Of a DNA stretch of 64,000 nt, positions 16,690 to 25,819 are shown piece by piece. The stretch comes from Citrobacter europaeus. GTDB taxonomy: Bacteria; Pseudomonadota; Gammaproteobacteria; Enterobacterales; Enterobacteriaceae. A model generated the notes under the pieces. It saw only the letters and a program-made list of their open reading frames with translations, did not search any database and had not been told where the DNA came from. Each line of letters begins with the position of its first letter. Position 1 is the stretch's first letter. The position numbers and the translations under genes were made by a program. The DNA is taken from assembly GCA_020099315.1 (NCBI GenBank), contig CP083650.1, forward strand, positions 124,001 through 188,000, given 5' to 3'.

Positions 16690-17688
16690 TTAGTGGTGCA
16701 GGGAGTCTGCCGGGGTTGCCGCAGCCTCATTGACGACCAGATTTTTATTAAAACGTTTGGCATACAGCGCGGTGATAATCGGCACCAGAATGGCGGTGAC
16801 AATCACGCTGGCGGCAACCAGCGCCGTTGCGGATGCGGCAACCGGTTCGAACGCCGGGTTAATCTGGGCGATAATCACCGGGTTTGCTACCGCAGCGCCT
16901 GCTGCGGAAGAGGCGGCTACGCCCGCTGTACCGTTCCCACCGCCAATAACGCGGTCAGCAATAATCAGTGGGATACCGGTGATAACGATAACCGCGACAC
17001 CCAGCAGGATACCCAGCAGGCCTGTATCAACGATTACGCTCAGGTTAATTGTGTTGCCCAACGCGAAGCCGAAGAACGGGATCAGCACCGGTGTGGCTTT
17101 GCTGAAGAAAGAACGCAGGTCGTGATCCAGGTTACCCAACGTAAAACCAATCAGGAAGGGTAATACCGCGCCGATAAAATGGTGTGGCTCGAAGGAGGCC
17201 AGACCTGCGGAGCCGAGGATCACCATGGTCATTAACGGACCGGACTCCAGAGACATCAACACAAATGCGCCGGACTCTTCTTTGGTTCCATACTGGTTCA
17301 TCAGGCTGGCGTACAAACCGCCGTTGGTCATGTCCATCGCTGAAACAATTGCCAGTACGGAAAGACCGGCAAAGAACCCGGTTTGAATACCGGTATCAGG
17401 AATAAAGGAAGCAGCAATCATTGCCACTACCCACGCCACGGCTATTTTGGTTATTACCAACGTACCGGACTTGCGTAATACCGTGCCGGTTGCCCGTAAA
17501 TCAATAGATGCACCGATACAAAAAAACCATACAGCCAGAATCGGTACCGTTCCGCTGATCATTCCTTTGGTAAACGAACCGAAATACGCACCGGTATCCG
17601 GAGCTAACGTATTTAACACTGCGCCTAATAACAGGGGAATCAACATCATTCCGCCGGGGATGCGTTCAATCGTGGCTTTAATTTTCAT
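16690..17688 (-). CDS. kdgT: KdgT, 2-keto-3-deoxygluconate permease
   Basis: A 332-residue membrane transporter of the KdgT family, with about ten hydrophobic segments and the family stretches IPGGMMLIPLLLGA and AMDMTNGGLYASLMNQYG. It should import 2-keto-3-deoxygluconate by proton symport. I start at ATG 17688 because GAGGA lies 5 bases upstream; an ATG four codons earlier has no such site. In E. coli kdgT lies elsewhere, so its place between yjcZ and proP is unusual. A KdgR-like operator lies about 210 bases upstream. Residues near the C-terminus differ from E. coli, so a paralog with related specificity is possible. Confidence 0.9.
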   Translation of the reverse strand: MKIKATIERIPGGMMLIPLLLGAVLNTLAPDTGAYFGSFTKGMISGTVPILAVWFFCIGASIDLRATGTVLRKSGTLVITKIAVAWVVAMIAASFIPDTGIQTGFFAGLSVLAIVSAMDMTNGGLYASLMNQYGTKEESGAFVLMSLESGPLMTMVILGSAGLASFEPHHFIGAVLPFLIGFTLGNLDHDLRSFFSKATPVLIPFFGFALGNTINLSVIVDTGLLGILLGVAVIVITGIPLIIADRVIGGGNGTAGVAASSAAGAAVANPVIIAQINPAFEPVAASATALVAASVIVTAILVPIITALYAKRFNKNLVVNEAAATPADSLHH

Positions 17689-17895
17689 AAACGTCCTCAT
17701 GTCTTGTCGCAGCTAATACTCGCGCAAGAAAGTAAAAATTAATAAATTCAAATGGTTACTAATGTCTTTTAACAAAGAAAATCGCTATCTCTTTGTTTTA
17801 TAAAATCTAACGCGGCATACGTTGAGCGTGTTGCTGCTCCCAGGGATATTGCGTCTGGAATTAGTGTGCATTCATGGGAACGTTGATTCAATCAA

Positions 17896-17915
17896 AATAA
17901 AACGATGTTTTAGTT
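17896..17915 (-). promoter_or_regulatory. Candidate KdgR operator upstream of kdgT
   Basis: AATAAAACGATGTTTTAGTT is a near-perfect palindrome that resembles the KdgR consensus (AATGAAAC-N-N-GTTTCATT type). KdgR represses pectin and ketodeoxygluconate genes in enterobacteria. It lies about 210 bases from the kdgT start, so a promoter between the two is assumed. Confidence 0.5.
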
Positions 17916-18157
17916 ATCTTCATCACATATTCCGCGCAAAATTTCTTAAACGCTCTGATTATTAAAAAAGCTGTGATCTTTTTGTGAAGGGATTAGGTGA
18001 TTTTTTTGCTAGCAGAATAATAGTGACTATTGTGATTGTTGGCGCAACAAAGCGATTTATTCTTGTATTTAATTGCCAGCAAATCGCAAGCATGACATGT
18101 AAAAAAGTTGACTCAGAATGACCTGATTTACGCAGGTTGACGAAATGGAAAACTATA

Positions 18158-18173
18158 TGTGAAGTTGATCACA
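18158..18173 (+). promoter_or_regulatory. CRP site at the proP P1 promoter
   Basis: TGTGAAGTTGATCACA is a perfect match to TGTGA-N6-TCACA. It lies about 35 bases before the expected P1 start, the position where CRP acts on E. coli proP P1. The site could also serve the divergent kdgT, which is usually CRP-activated. Confidence 0.85.
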
Positions 18174-18272
18174 AATTTAAACACTGTTAGGGTAAAGAGG
18201 TCATTAACCGCCCAATCAGGCGTCAACAGGTTCGGTTGTACTGCGTGTTTCTCGTCAGTGTAAGTAAACCTG

Positions 18273-18279
18273 CTACGCT
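18273..18279 (+). promoter_or_regulatory. proP P2-type -10 element
   Basis: CTACGCT preceded by TG, about 105 bases before the proP start codon. This is the position and sequence of the stationary-phase (sigma S) P2 promoter known from E. coli proP. A Fis site is expected near by but I cannot define it. Confidence 0.6.
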
Positions 18280-18387
18280 TGTTACAGGGAATGCGTCTGT
18301 GCGTTCCCCGCTCGGTGATGACCCTGACGCATGGGCGTTAGGGGACTCGAACTGTAGCGTGACAGGGCTAAGTCTATGAGGACGGGT

Positions 18388-19890
18388 ATGTTAAAAAGGA
18401 AAAAAATAAAACCAATAACGCTGCGCGACGTTACCATCATTGATGACGGTAAATTGCGAAAAGCCATTACCGCGGCGTCGTTAGGTAATGCGATGGAGTG
18501 GTTTGATTTTGGTGTTTATGGGTTTGTTGCTTACGCATTAGGTAAAGTGTTCTTCCCGGGGGCTGACCCCAGCGTGCAGATGGTTGCCGCACTTGCTACT
18601 TTCTCTGTTCCCTTTCTGATTCGACCGCTTGGCGGATTGTTCTTCGGTATGCTTGGCGATAAATACGGTCGTCAGAAGATACTCGCTATCACCATTGTGA
18701 TTATGTCGATAAGTACCTTCTGTATCGGTCTTATTCCCTCGTATGCCTCGATTGGTATCTGGGCGCCGATTCTGCTGTTGCTGTGTAAGATGGCGCAGGG
18801 GTTCTCGGTCGGCGGAGAGTATACCGGGGCGTCGATTTTTGTCGCAGAGTACTCGCCAGACCGTAAGCGCGGGTTTATGGGCAGCTGGCTGGACTTCGGC
18901 TCAATTGCCGGGTTTGTGCTGGGTGCGGGCGTGGTGGTCCTGATTTCAACTATCGTCGGCGAGGACAACTTCCTTGAGTGGGGCTGGCGTATTCCGTTCT
19001 TCCTGGCGCTACCGTTAGGGCTGATTGGTCTGTACCTGCGTCATGCGCTGGAAGAGACGCCGGCGTTCCAGCAGCACGTGGATAAACTGGAGCAGGGCGA
19101 TCGTCAGGGGCTGCAGGAAGGTCCTAAGGTCTCGTTTAAAGAGATTGCGACCAAACACTGGCGTAGCCTGTTGGCATGTGTTGGTCTGGTGATTGCCACT
19201 AACGTTACCTACTACATGCTGCTCACCTATATGCCGAGTTATCTGTCGCATAACCTGCATTACTCTGAAGACCACGGCGTGTTGATTATTATCGCCATCA
19301 TGATTGGTATGCTGTTTGTGCAGCCGATTATGGGTTTGCTCAGCGACCGCTTCGGGCGTCGTCCGTTTGTGATCATGGGCAGTATTGCGCTGTTTGTGTT
19401 GGCGATTCCGGCATTTATTCTGATTAACAGTAACGTCATCGGCCTGATTTTCGCCGGATTGTTGATGTTGGCGGTGATCCTCAACTGCTTTACCGGGGTG
19501 ATGGCGTCAACGTTACCGGCGATGTTCCCGACGCATATTCGCTACAGTGCGCTGGCCGCCGCGTTTAATATCTCGGTATTGATCGCCGGTCTGACTCCGA
19601 CATTGGCTGCATGGTTGGTGGAAAGCTCGCAGAATCTGATGATGCCTGCTTATTATCTGATGGTGATTGCGGTGATTGGTTTAATTACCGGCATGACCAT
19701 GAAAGAGACCGCCAATCAACCGCTGAAAGGGGCCACGCCTGCCGCTTCGGATATTCAGGAAGCGAAAGAGATCCTTGGCGAGCACTACGATAATATCGAG
19801 CAGAAAATCGAAGATATCGATCAGGAAATTGCCGATCTGCAGCTCAAGCGTACGCGCCTGGTGCAGCAGCATCCACGTATCGATGAGTAA
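18388..19890 (+). CDS. proP: ProP, proline/betaine proton symporter and osmosensor
   Basis: A 500-residue major-facilitator transporter, same length as E. coli ProP. It imports proline, glycine betaine and other osmoprotectants when osmolality rises. Twelve membrane segments can be followed. The C-terminal tail (about residues 450-500, ending QQHPRIDE) is the antiparallel coiled coil that tunes the osmotic threshold. ATG 18388 follows GAGGA at the right distance; the frame extends four codons upstream. P1 (CRP) and P2 (sigma S) promoter elements lie in the 699-base gap shared with kdgT. Confidence 0.97.
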   Translation: MLKRKKIKPITLRDVTIIDDGKLRKAITAASLGNAMEWFDFGVYGFVAYALGKVFFPGADPSVQMVAALATFSVPFLIRPLGGLFFGMLGDKYGRQKILAITIVIMSISTFCIGLIPSYASIGIWAPILLLLCKMAQGFSVGGEYTGASIFVAEYSPDRKRGFMGSWLDFGSIAGFVLGAGVVVLISTIVGEDNFLEWGWRIPFFLALPLGLIGLYLRHALEETPAFQQHVDKLEQGDRQGLQEGPKVSFKEIATKHWRSLLACVGLVIATNVTYYMLLTYMPSYLSHNLHYSEDHGVLIIIAIMIGMLFVQPIMGLLSDRFGRRPFVIMGSIALFVLAIPAFILINSNVIGLIFAGLLMLAVILNCFTGVMASTLPAMFPTHIRYSALAAAFNISVLIAGLTPTLAAWLVESSQNLMMPAYYLMVIAVIGLITGMTMKETANQPLKGATPAASDIQEAKEILGEHYDNIEQKIEDIDQEIADLQLKRTRLVQQHPRIDE

Positions 19891-19910
19891 CCTTTTTCTG
19901 TAGGTCATGC

Positions 19911-19930
19911 CTTAAGGTTGACTTAATCTG
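19911..19930 (+). promoter_or_regulatory. PmrA box of pmrR
   Basis: CTTAAGGTTGACTTAATCTG matches the PmrA (BasR) direct repeat CTTAA-N6-CTTAA in both halves. A TAGTAT hexamer (19952-19957) lies 21 bases farther, the spacing also seen at the eptA box, so transcription should begin near 19964. Confidence 0.9.
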
Positions 19931-19940
19931 TGTCTGGCAA

Positions 19941-19968
19941 ACTCTCCTCCATAGTATCGGAGGAGAGT
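19941..19968 (+). promoter_or_regulatory. Hairpin covering the pmrR ribosome-binding site
   Basis: Perfect 10-bp inverted repeat ACTCTCCTCC / GGAGGAGAGT with an 8-base loop. The right arm is the ribosome-binding site of pmrR and ends 3 bases before its ATG. In a transcript reading through from proP the site would be locked. In a transcript from the PmrA promoter, starting near 19964, the left arm would be missing and the site free. Confidence 0.7.
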
Positions 19969-19971
19969 GTT

Positions 19972-20061
19972 ATGAAAACCCGCATTTATGAAAGTTTGAC
20001 CACCGTGTGCAGCCTGCTGATCGTCAGCAGCTTTTTGTACGTATGGGTGAGTTCTTACTGA
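19972..20061 (+). CDS. pmrR: PmrR, small inner-membrane peptide inhibitor of LpxT
   Basis: A 29-residue peptide (MKTRIYESLTTVCSLLIVSS..SSY) with one hydrophobic span, almost identical to the E. coli and Salmonella PmrR as I recall. PmrR is made under PmrA control and inhibits LpxT, which lowers lipid A 1-diphosphate and frees the site for phosphoethanolamine. GGAGGAGAG precedes the ATG. The 3' end overlaps the convergent pmrB by 7 bases. Confidence 0.92.
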   Translation: MKTRIYESLTTVCSLLIVSSFLYVWVSSY

Positions 20062-21137
20062 CCTTTCGCTAATTCCACCCAGGCGCGAGTGCCGGTGGTT
20101 CCCTGACGATTTTGCAAATAGAAATGCCCGTGATGTAACTGGGTGATACGACTGACAATGCTCAGCCCCAGCCCAATCCCGCCAAAACGGCTGTCCATAC
20201 GCACAAACGCTTTGCTCAACTCCCCGCATTTACTTTCATCAATGCCGGGTCCTTCATCTTCAACGGCCAGGACGGCATCATGCCCGGTATTCAGGCTAAT
20301 CGTAATATTAGTGCCTTCCGGACTGTAACGATGCGCGTTTTCTACCAGGTTTCTCAGTAACATTCGCAATAGCGTAGCATCGCCACGTACGACAACGTCC
20401 GCCGCGCTTTGCGGCAGGAGCAACGTCTGCTGGCGCAGCTCCAGCATGGTGCTGAGTTCATCGTAGGAGGGCAGAATAACGTCCTCCAGCAGTTTGACGT
20501 GCTGGTAGCTCCCGGCCGAAAACGACTGTCCGACGCGGGCAAGTTGCAGCAGTTGCGACACGCTGTCCATCATTTGGTCAAGACGGGCAATTAACGGCGT
20601 AACGTCGACCTTATGGGCTTTTGACAGTAATTCCAGATGCAGGCGAACGCCCGACAGCGGTGTACGCAGTTCGTGGGCGACATCGGCGGTAAATAAGCGT
20701 TCGTTTTCGATAGTGGTGGTGAGCCGCGTTACCAGCTCGTTGAGCGCTGAGACGACCGCCTGGATCTCAACGGTTGAACTGTGAACTTCAATCGGCGCCA
20801 GGTTATCGGCGGCCCGCGTTTCTAACTCTTTTTGCAGATCCGCCAGTGGGCGAGTGATTCGCCGTACCGCCTGGTAACAAATCAGCAGCGTCAGGCTGAC
20901 CATAAAGATGCCGGGGACGATCAGGCTGGCGATGGCTTCGCGGATTTCATGCAGGATGTGGCGATCGTTATTTCTATTTTCGCGTAACGCCTGCTCGAAC
21001 AACTGTATTTGCTCGGTGCTTTCGTGCCACAACCAGAAGGTGCTTATCAACTGAAAGACCAGCAGAATAAGACCGATCGTCAGCATCAGGCGATGACGAA
21101 GCGGGAGCGGTTGTTTTAGAAATTGCAGCAGCTTCAC
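20055..21137 (-). CDS. pmrB: PmrB (BasS), sensor histidine kinase
   Basis: A 360-residue sensor kinase. Membrane segments lie at about residues 18-37 and 70-89, enclosing a short periplasmic loop with an ExxE motif (EIRE, 64-67) of the kind that binds ferric iron in Salmonella PmrB. HAMP follows, then the phospho-acceptor His155 in DVAHELRTPLSG and ATPase boxes (NLVENAHRYSP, DEGPGID, GIGLGLSIV). It starts with GTG directly after the pmrA stop. It phosphorylates PmrA in response to iron, mild acid and aluminium. Confidence 0.95.
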   Translation of the reverse strand: MKLLQFLKQPLPLRHRLMLTIGLILLVFQLISTFWLWHESTEQIQLFEQALRENRNNDRHILHEIREAIASLIVPGIFMVSLTLLICYQAVRRITRPLADLQKELETRAADNLAPIEVHSSTVEIQAVVSALNELVTRLTTTIENERLFTADVAHELRTPLSGVRLHLELLSKAHKVDVTPLIARLDQMMDSVSQLLQLARVGQSFSAGSYQHVKLLEDVILPSYDELSTMLELRQQTLLLPQSAADVVVRGDATLLRMLLRNLVENAHRYSPEGTNITISLNTGHDAVLAVEDEGPGIDESKCGELSKAFVRMDSRFGGIGLGLSIVSRITQLHHGHFYLQNRQGTTGTRAWVELAKGQ

Positions 21138-21806
21138 TTAGCTTTCCTCAGTGGCAACCAGCATATAGCCAAATCCCCTGACCGTGCGGATCCGTGATTT
21201 GCCCACTTTGTCACGCAGGTTGTGAATGTGTACTTCCAGCGTATTGGTCGACGGTTCGTTATCCCAGCTGTAGATGTCGTTATACAGGATTTCCCGGTGT
21301 ACCGGGCTGCCGGCTTTGAGCATCAGGCGTGACAGGAGCGCGTATTCTTTCGGCGTTAAGATGACCTCTTGTCCATCCATCCACACCTGGCGACGACCGA
21401 TATTCAGCGTCAGATTGCCGACAATTAATTCACTTTCGCCCTGATTGTTATGACGACGCAGCAGCGCCCGGATGCGGGCGTGCAGTTCTTCCAGCGCGAA
21501 GGGTTTGACCAGATAGTCATCGGCACCCACGTCCAGCCCGCTGACCCTGTCTTTCACCGTGTCGCGCGCGGTGAGAATAAGCACCGGCACGGTGTATTTT
21601 TTCTGCCTGATGCGGTTCAGGAAATGCAGGCCGTCTTCATCCGGTAAACCCAGGTCCAGAACCACCAGGCTGTAATGTCCGGTCTCCAGACACTGCTCTG
21701 CTGCACGGGCCGTTGATACGCCGTCACAGGCATAACCTTCTGTTTGCGCGGCGAGTATCAGTCCCTGTAATAACAACGTATCGTCTTCAACAATCAGAAT
21801 TTTCAT
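21138..21806 (-). CDS. pmrA: PmrA (BasR), response regulator
   Basis: A 222-residue OmpR-type regulator with phospho-acceptor Asp51 (VVLDLGLPDEDG) and a C-terminal winged helix (EVHIHNLRDKVGKSRIRTVRGFGYML). It activates lipid A modification genes, here eptA and pmrR through the two boxes found near by. ATG 21806 (MKILIVEDD) gives the family length. The eptA stop lies 4 bases upstream, so eptA-pmrA-pmrB form one operon. Confidence 0.96.
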   Translation of the reverse strand: MKILIVEDDTLLLQGLILAAQTEGYACDGVSTARAAEQCLETGHYSLVVLDLGLPDEDGLHFLNRIRQKKYTVPVLILTARDTVKDRVSGLDVGADDYLVKPFALEELHARIRALLRRHNNQGESELIVGNLTLNIGRRQVWMDGQEVILTPKEYALLSRLMLKAGSPVHREILYNDIYSWDNEPSTNTLEVHIHNLRDKVGKSRIRTVRGFGYMLVATEES

Positions 21807-21810
21807 TCGT

Positions 21811-23448
21811 TTAGCCTCCCCGGCAGGGTTGCAGAATATCATCTGCCGCCTGATATTTCTGTGTTTGCACGCCCGTTAATCCCAGCAGGGTGGAGAAGAG
21901 ATTATCCTGCGAGAAATTCTCTGAGCTTGCCCGTTTTTGCAAACATGTCTGAGAGACCTGATAGCGTTGCTGATAATCTTCTGAGAGCCACAGCAGCATC
22001 GGCACATGTTTTTGCGTATCTGGCGCAATCGAATACGGCAGGCCGTGTAAATAGACGCCATTTTCCCCTAAGGATTCGCCGTGATCGGAAAGATAAACCA
22101 GGCTGGTGGTGAAATTATCCTGGTGCTCTTTCAGTATATTGATTGCTTTATCAACAATATAGTCAACGTAAAGAATGGTGTTGTCGTAAGTATTGACCAA
22201 CTGTTGCTGTGAACAGGTCTGGATTTCGTTGGTGTCGCAGGTTGGCGTAAATTTCTTGAACTGCGCAGGATAGCGGTTGTAATAGGTCGGACCGTGGCTG
22301 CCGATGGTGTGCAGCACAATCACCCCGTCGCCTTGCAGGTTATTGATGTACTCTTCCAGCCCGTGGAACAGCACGTCATCGTAGCATTCACCGTCAATAC
22401 ACTGCCCTGGCAGGTTCAGCTTAGTCATATTCTGGTGCGGTACCCGATCACAAGCCCCTTTGCAGCCGCCGTCGTTATCGTTCCACAGCACGTTAATTCC
22501 CGCCCGTTGAATAATGTCGAGCACGCCTTCCTGATGCTGCGCCAGTTCCTCGTCGTAGTGCGCGCGCGGCATATCGGAGAACATGCAGGGCACCGACACC
22601 GCCGTCGCCGTTCCGCAGGAAGTGGTGTGGGGGAAATAGACCACATCATCTTTTTCCAGCCGCGGGTTGGTCTGGCGCGAATAGCCGGATAGCGAGAAGT
22701 TATCGCCGCGTGAGGTCTCGCCGAGAACCACAATCGTCAGGTTCTTACGTTTTTCTTTCACCATCAACGGATTGCGATGGGCATCTTCACCAATGCGCAC
22801 CAGCGGCAGATGGGCCAGCCTCTGATGCGAATACCAGGAAGACGTCGCCACAATGCTGTTAGATGGGCTGAGGGATTTCACCAGTTCTTTATTGTTGCGA
22901 AACAGCGAGGCGTAATCTTTATAGAAGAACGCGGCGACCAGCACGATCAGCAGCGCGGAGACCAGAATGTTCGCGCCACGAAACAGTACGCTGCGCAGCG
23001 CCGGAGTAATAGGCTTGATTCTGACCCAGCAGGCAATGAGCGCGGCCAGAATGCCGCTCACCCCGAGTGTGATGAGCATTTGCGGCGTCAGCAAAGCGAA
23101 GGTTTCAGCGGGCGTGGTGTCCATCATGTTGGCGATCATCGAGCGGTCGATGATGATGCCGTAGGTCATGATGAAATATTGAGCCGATGCGCCAACCAGA
23201 ATGAAAATGCACGCCACCAGGCGATTTAGCCACAGGAATGAGGCCAGCGTCAGCACAATATTCATGACGCTAAATGCGACGATCGGCATTGATAAAAACA
23301 CCAGCACGTTGCGCACGGAGTCCAGTGGCAGGTCTTGCAGAACTTGTTTATAGAACGCAATGTTCAGGAAAGTCGCAAGATAAAATGAGATCAGCAGAAG
23401 CCAACTGATGAGCCCGAGAGTGGGCCTTTTAAACAGGAGCTTTAACAT
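21811..23448 (-). CDS. eptA: EptA (PmrC), lipid A phosphoethanolamine transferase
   Basis: A 545-residue inner-membrane enzyme that transfers phosphoethanolamine from phosphatidylethanolamine to lipid A and gives polymyxin resistance. Five hydrophobic segments occupy about residues 10-175; the periplasmic catalytic domain follows with the nucleophile Thr245 in VVLGETSRGDNFSLSGY and the metal motif SDHGESLGENG. Paired cysteines are conserved (SCGTATAVSVPC, GGCKGACDR). The chosen ATG 23448 begins MLKLLFKRP. A PmrA box lies 44-63 bases upstream. The three-gene operon is autoregulated. Confidence 0.95.
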   Translation of the reverse strand: MLKLLFKRPTLGLISWLLLISFYLATFLNIAFYKQVLQDLPLDSVRNVLVFLSMPIVAFSVMNIVLTLASFLWLNRLVACIFILVGASAQYFIMTYGIIIDRSMIANMMDTTPAETFALLTPQMLITLGVSGILAALIACWVRIKPITPALRSVLFRGANILVSALLIVLVAAFFYKDYASLFRNNKELVKSLSPSNSIVATSSWYSHQRLAHLPLVRIGEDAHRNPLMVKEKRKNLTIVVLGETSRGDNFSLSGYSRQTNPRLEKDDVVYFPHTTSCGTATAVSVPCMFSDMPRAHYDEELAQHQEGVLDIIQRAGINVLWNDNDGGCKGACDRVPHQNMTKLNLPGQCIDGECYDDVLFHGLEEYINNLQGDGVIVLHTIGSHGPTYYNRYPAQFKKFTPTCDTNEIQTCSQQQLVNTYDNTILYVDYIVDKAINILKEHQDNFTTSLVYLSDHGESLGENGVYLHGLPYSIAPDTQKHVPMLLWLSEDYQQRYQVSQTCLQKRASSENFSQDNLFSTLLGLTGVQTQKYQAADDILQPCRGG

Positions 23449-23491
23449 TAAGGGGGTTCCATCGACTAAGTGGCGCAAATCCTCTCAAAGT

Positions 23492-23511
23492 AAAATTAAG
23501 CCAACCTTAAG
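23492..23511 (-). promoter_or_regulatory. PmrA box of the eptA-pmrAB operon
   Basis: On the minus strand: CTTAAGGTTGGCTTAATTTT, a direct repeat of CTTAA halves as bound by PmrA. It is nearly identical to the pmrR box. The expected -10 lies about 21 bases downstream. Confidence 0.9.
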
Positions 23512-23592
23512 TTCTTAATGTTGATTTCAAGAATAACGGGGGGAAGGCGTCAGCCCGATGATCCTATGCCATCGGGCTGACGACTGTTTGCG

Positions 23593-24930
23593 TTAGTTAT
23601 TGTTTACCGGGGCATCCAGTGGATACGGGTTTTTATGGATCCGATTGTAGTTCAGTGCGTACAGCGCGGTGATGATCATCAGCGTAACGAACGACCACAT
23701 CACCTCTTTGGCGCCGGAACCGACTACCGCCCAGATGCAGTAGACAAAGGCGATAAAGGTCACCAGTAAGTACATCGGACGCGCTTTACCGAAGTGGCCA
23801 TGGCCGAGCAGCAGCAGCGCGGCGCAGGTGTAAAGATACGGCACCAGGGTGAAGATAACGGAGACCGAAGAGACCAGACCAAACTCTTTCGCTGCGTTCG
23901 GCGACATACTGCTGAACTGGAAGATGGTCATCAGGATGCCGACGATAATTAATCCGGCAACTGGCGTACCAGCTTTGTTCACGCGGGCAAAAATGGGTGG
24001 GAACAGGCCGTCATCGGCTGCCGCTTTGGCGGTTTGCCCGGCAAGTAGCGTCCAGCCGCCCAGAGAACCAAGGCACCCGGCCGCGGCACAGAAGGAGACA
24101 ATCGCCCCTGCGGTGTCACCCAGCGCCATACGTGCGGCATCACCGAACGGAGAAGCTGAAACACGCAGCGCCGCGTTAGGGATCATACCCATAATCGCCG
24201 TGGTGGAGAGCACATAGCACACGGCGGCAATCAGCACGCCGCCCATAGTGGCGATAGGCACGTTACGTTTGGGATTTTTAACCACGCCTGCCGCGACGGA
24301 GGCGCTTTCCACCCCGATAAATGACCACAAGGTGACGTTCAGAGTGCTTTGAATCGCGCCGAAGGTGTTCATGCCGCTGACGTTCCAGGCCGCCATATAG
24401 GTTTCACCGCGGAACCAGAACCAGCCGAAAACGGCAATACCGACAATTGGCACCAGCGCCAGTACCGTTGCGACGGCCTGCACACGGGTGATCATTTTCG
24501 GTCCGACAATGTTCAGCAATACGAAGATCCACAGCACCACGACGCAGGTCAGCGTCAGGACCAGCGGATCTTTTAAGATGGGGAAGAAGTAGCTCAGATA
24601 ACCGACGCCAATGACCACCATGGCGATGTTACCAATCCAGCACGCCAGCCAGTACAGCACGTTGGTCTGATAGCCTAAAAAAGGACCGAAACAGCGGCGG
24701 GCATAAGCATAAGAACCACCGGGACTGGAGTCTAAGGACGACATTTTTGCGTACACCATCGACAGTGCTAAAGCACCGATAATAGTGACCAACCATCCGT
24801 AGATTGCAATCCCGCCAGTTGACGCAAGGTTTGCGGGTAGCAGGAATACACCGGAACCCATAATATTCCCCGACACCATAAGGGTGACGGGGATTAAGCC
24901 CACTTTGTGAGCATCAGCATCCGTCGACAT
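23593..24930 (-). CDS. adiC: AdiC, arginine:agmatine antiporter
   Basis: A 445-residue APC-superfamily antiporter, same length as E. coli AdiC and very similar throughout. It exchanges external arginine for internal agmatine, so that AdiA uses up cytoplasmic protons. The first helix motif GNIMGSGVFLLPANLA and the TM8 stretch SLGGWTLLAGQTAKAAA are visible. It is transcribed separately from or after adiY, 127 bases away. Confidence 0.96.
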   Translation of the reverse strand: MSTDADAHKVGLIPVTLMVSGNIMGSGVFLLPANLASTGGIAIYGWLVTIIGALALSMVYAKMSSLDSSPGGSYAYARRCFGPFLGYQTNVLYWLACWIGNIAMVVIGVGYLSYFFPILKDPLVLTLTCVVVLWIFVLLNIVGPKMITRVQAVATVLALVPIVGIAVFGWFWFRGETYMAAWNVSGMNTFGAIQSTLNVTLWSFIGVESASVAAGVVKNPKRNVPIATMGGVLIAAVCYVLSTTAIMGMIPNAALRVSASPFGDAARMALGDTAGAIVSFCAAAGCLGSLGGWTLLAGQTAKAAADDGLFPPIFARVNKAGTPVAGLIIVGILMTIFQFSSMSPNAAKEFGLVSSVSVIFTLVPYLYTCAALLLLGHGHFGKARPMYLLVTFIAFVYCIWAVVGSGAKEVMWSFVTLMIITALYALNYNRIHKNPYPLDAPVNNN

Positions 24931-25057
24931 ATTTTTTAACTCCTGATAAGGATAAATGACGCTTAATCATACCTCTTCAGAAGACTATTTTATGGTGACG
25001 GACTGGGGGTATCGCTAATGCTGATATTATTATGGCTTATCGCTATCTGATTAAAAA

Positions 25058-25819
25058 TCAGGCAGCGGATGGCTCCCTATGTTGACTGACATAATGCAGT
25101 GGCGTCATTCCATAGAACTCTTTGAATACAGAAATAAAGTATGAAGTACTGTTATATCCGCACAGTTGAGATACCTGGGAAATGTTTTTGCCGTCCATCA
25201 ATAACTGATTGACGGCATAACGCATGCGACATGTGGTAATTATTTGGCTGTAACTTGTATTTTCACTTTTGAGCTTTTTCTTTAACAAACTGGGACTCAG
25301 GCATAAGCAACTGGCGACCATGCTTAAATTCCAGTCTTTATGTATATCGCTCTCAATAATGTGATAGACGCTGTCGCTGATACGACTACGTAGTATATGC
25401 ATGAGCAGAGAAATAAACTTTTTGCTGCCGAGAAAACGTGATAACACCGTGAACAGTAGCGAGCGTGTGCGCTCACTTTCACCTTCGTCCACTGTGTCCA
25501 TAACGCTATGTTGGGCGGCAACACGGAAGACATCCGGCGTCAGACACGCGGCGGTCATCACTGGGTTGGCACTCCGTTGCCAGAGTGGAATCTGTGAAAG
25601 GTCTTTATTTAAAAATCGCAGATAGTCTTTAATGATATCGCGACTGATATGTACGACCAGTGCGTTATTAAGTGATGAGAAATCGATAATATTATTATCG
25701 CATGCCACCAACGCCATATGATTAGTTTTTAAGCTGATGGCTTCTTTACCGTTAATCCTTAACCAAACATCCTTCTCCGCTAATACAACAACACAAGCTG
25801 CTCTGCTGCAAACCCTCAT
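25058..25819 (-). CDS. adiY: AdiY, AraC-family regulator of the arginine acid-resistance system
   Basis: A 253-residue AraC/GadX-like activator with two C-terminal helix-turn-helix motifs (LSMVASCLCLSPSLLKKKLK, ISQVSQLCGYNSTSYFISVFK). It activates adiA and adiC in acid under anaerobic conditions in E. coli. I choose ATG 25819 (MRVCSRAACV) because it aligns with the E. coli start; the frame is open to 25876. Confidence 0.92.
   Translation of the reverse strand: MRVCSRAACVVVLAEKDVWLRINGKEAISLKTNHMALVACDNNIIDFSSLNNALVVHISRDIIKDYLRFLNKDLSQIPLWQRSANPVMTAACLTPDVFRVAAQHSVMDTVDEGESERTRSLLFTVLSRFLGSKKFISLLMHILRSRISDSVYHIIESDIHKDWNLSMVASCLCLSPSLLKKKLKSENTSYSQIITTCRMRYAVNQLLMDGKNISQVSQLCGYNSTSYFISVFKEFYGMTPLHYVSQHREPSAA

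Noticed and set aside
21811..23448. Mobile colistin resistance gene (mcr)
   Set aside because: The gene is the native eptA in its pmrAB operon with a PmrA box, not a mobile mcr gene.
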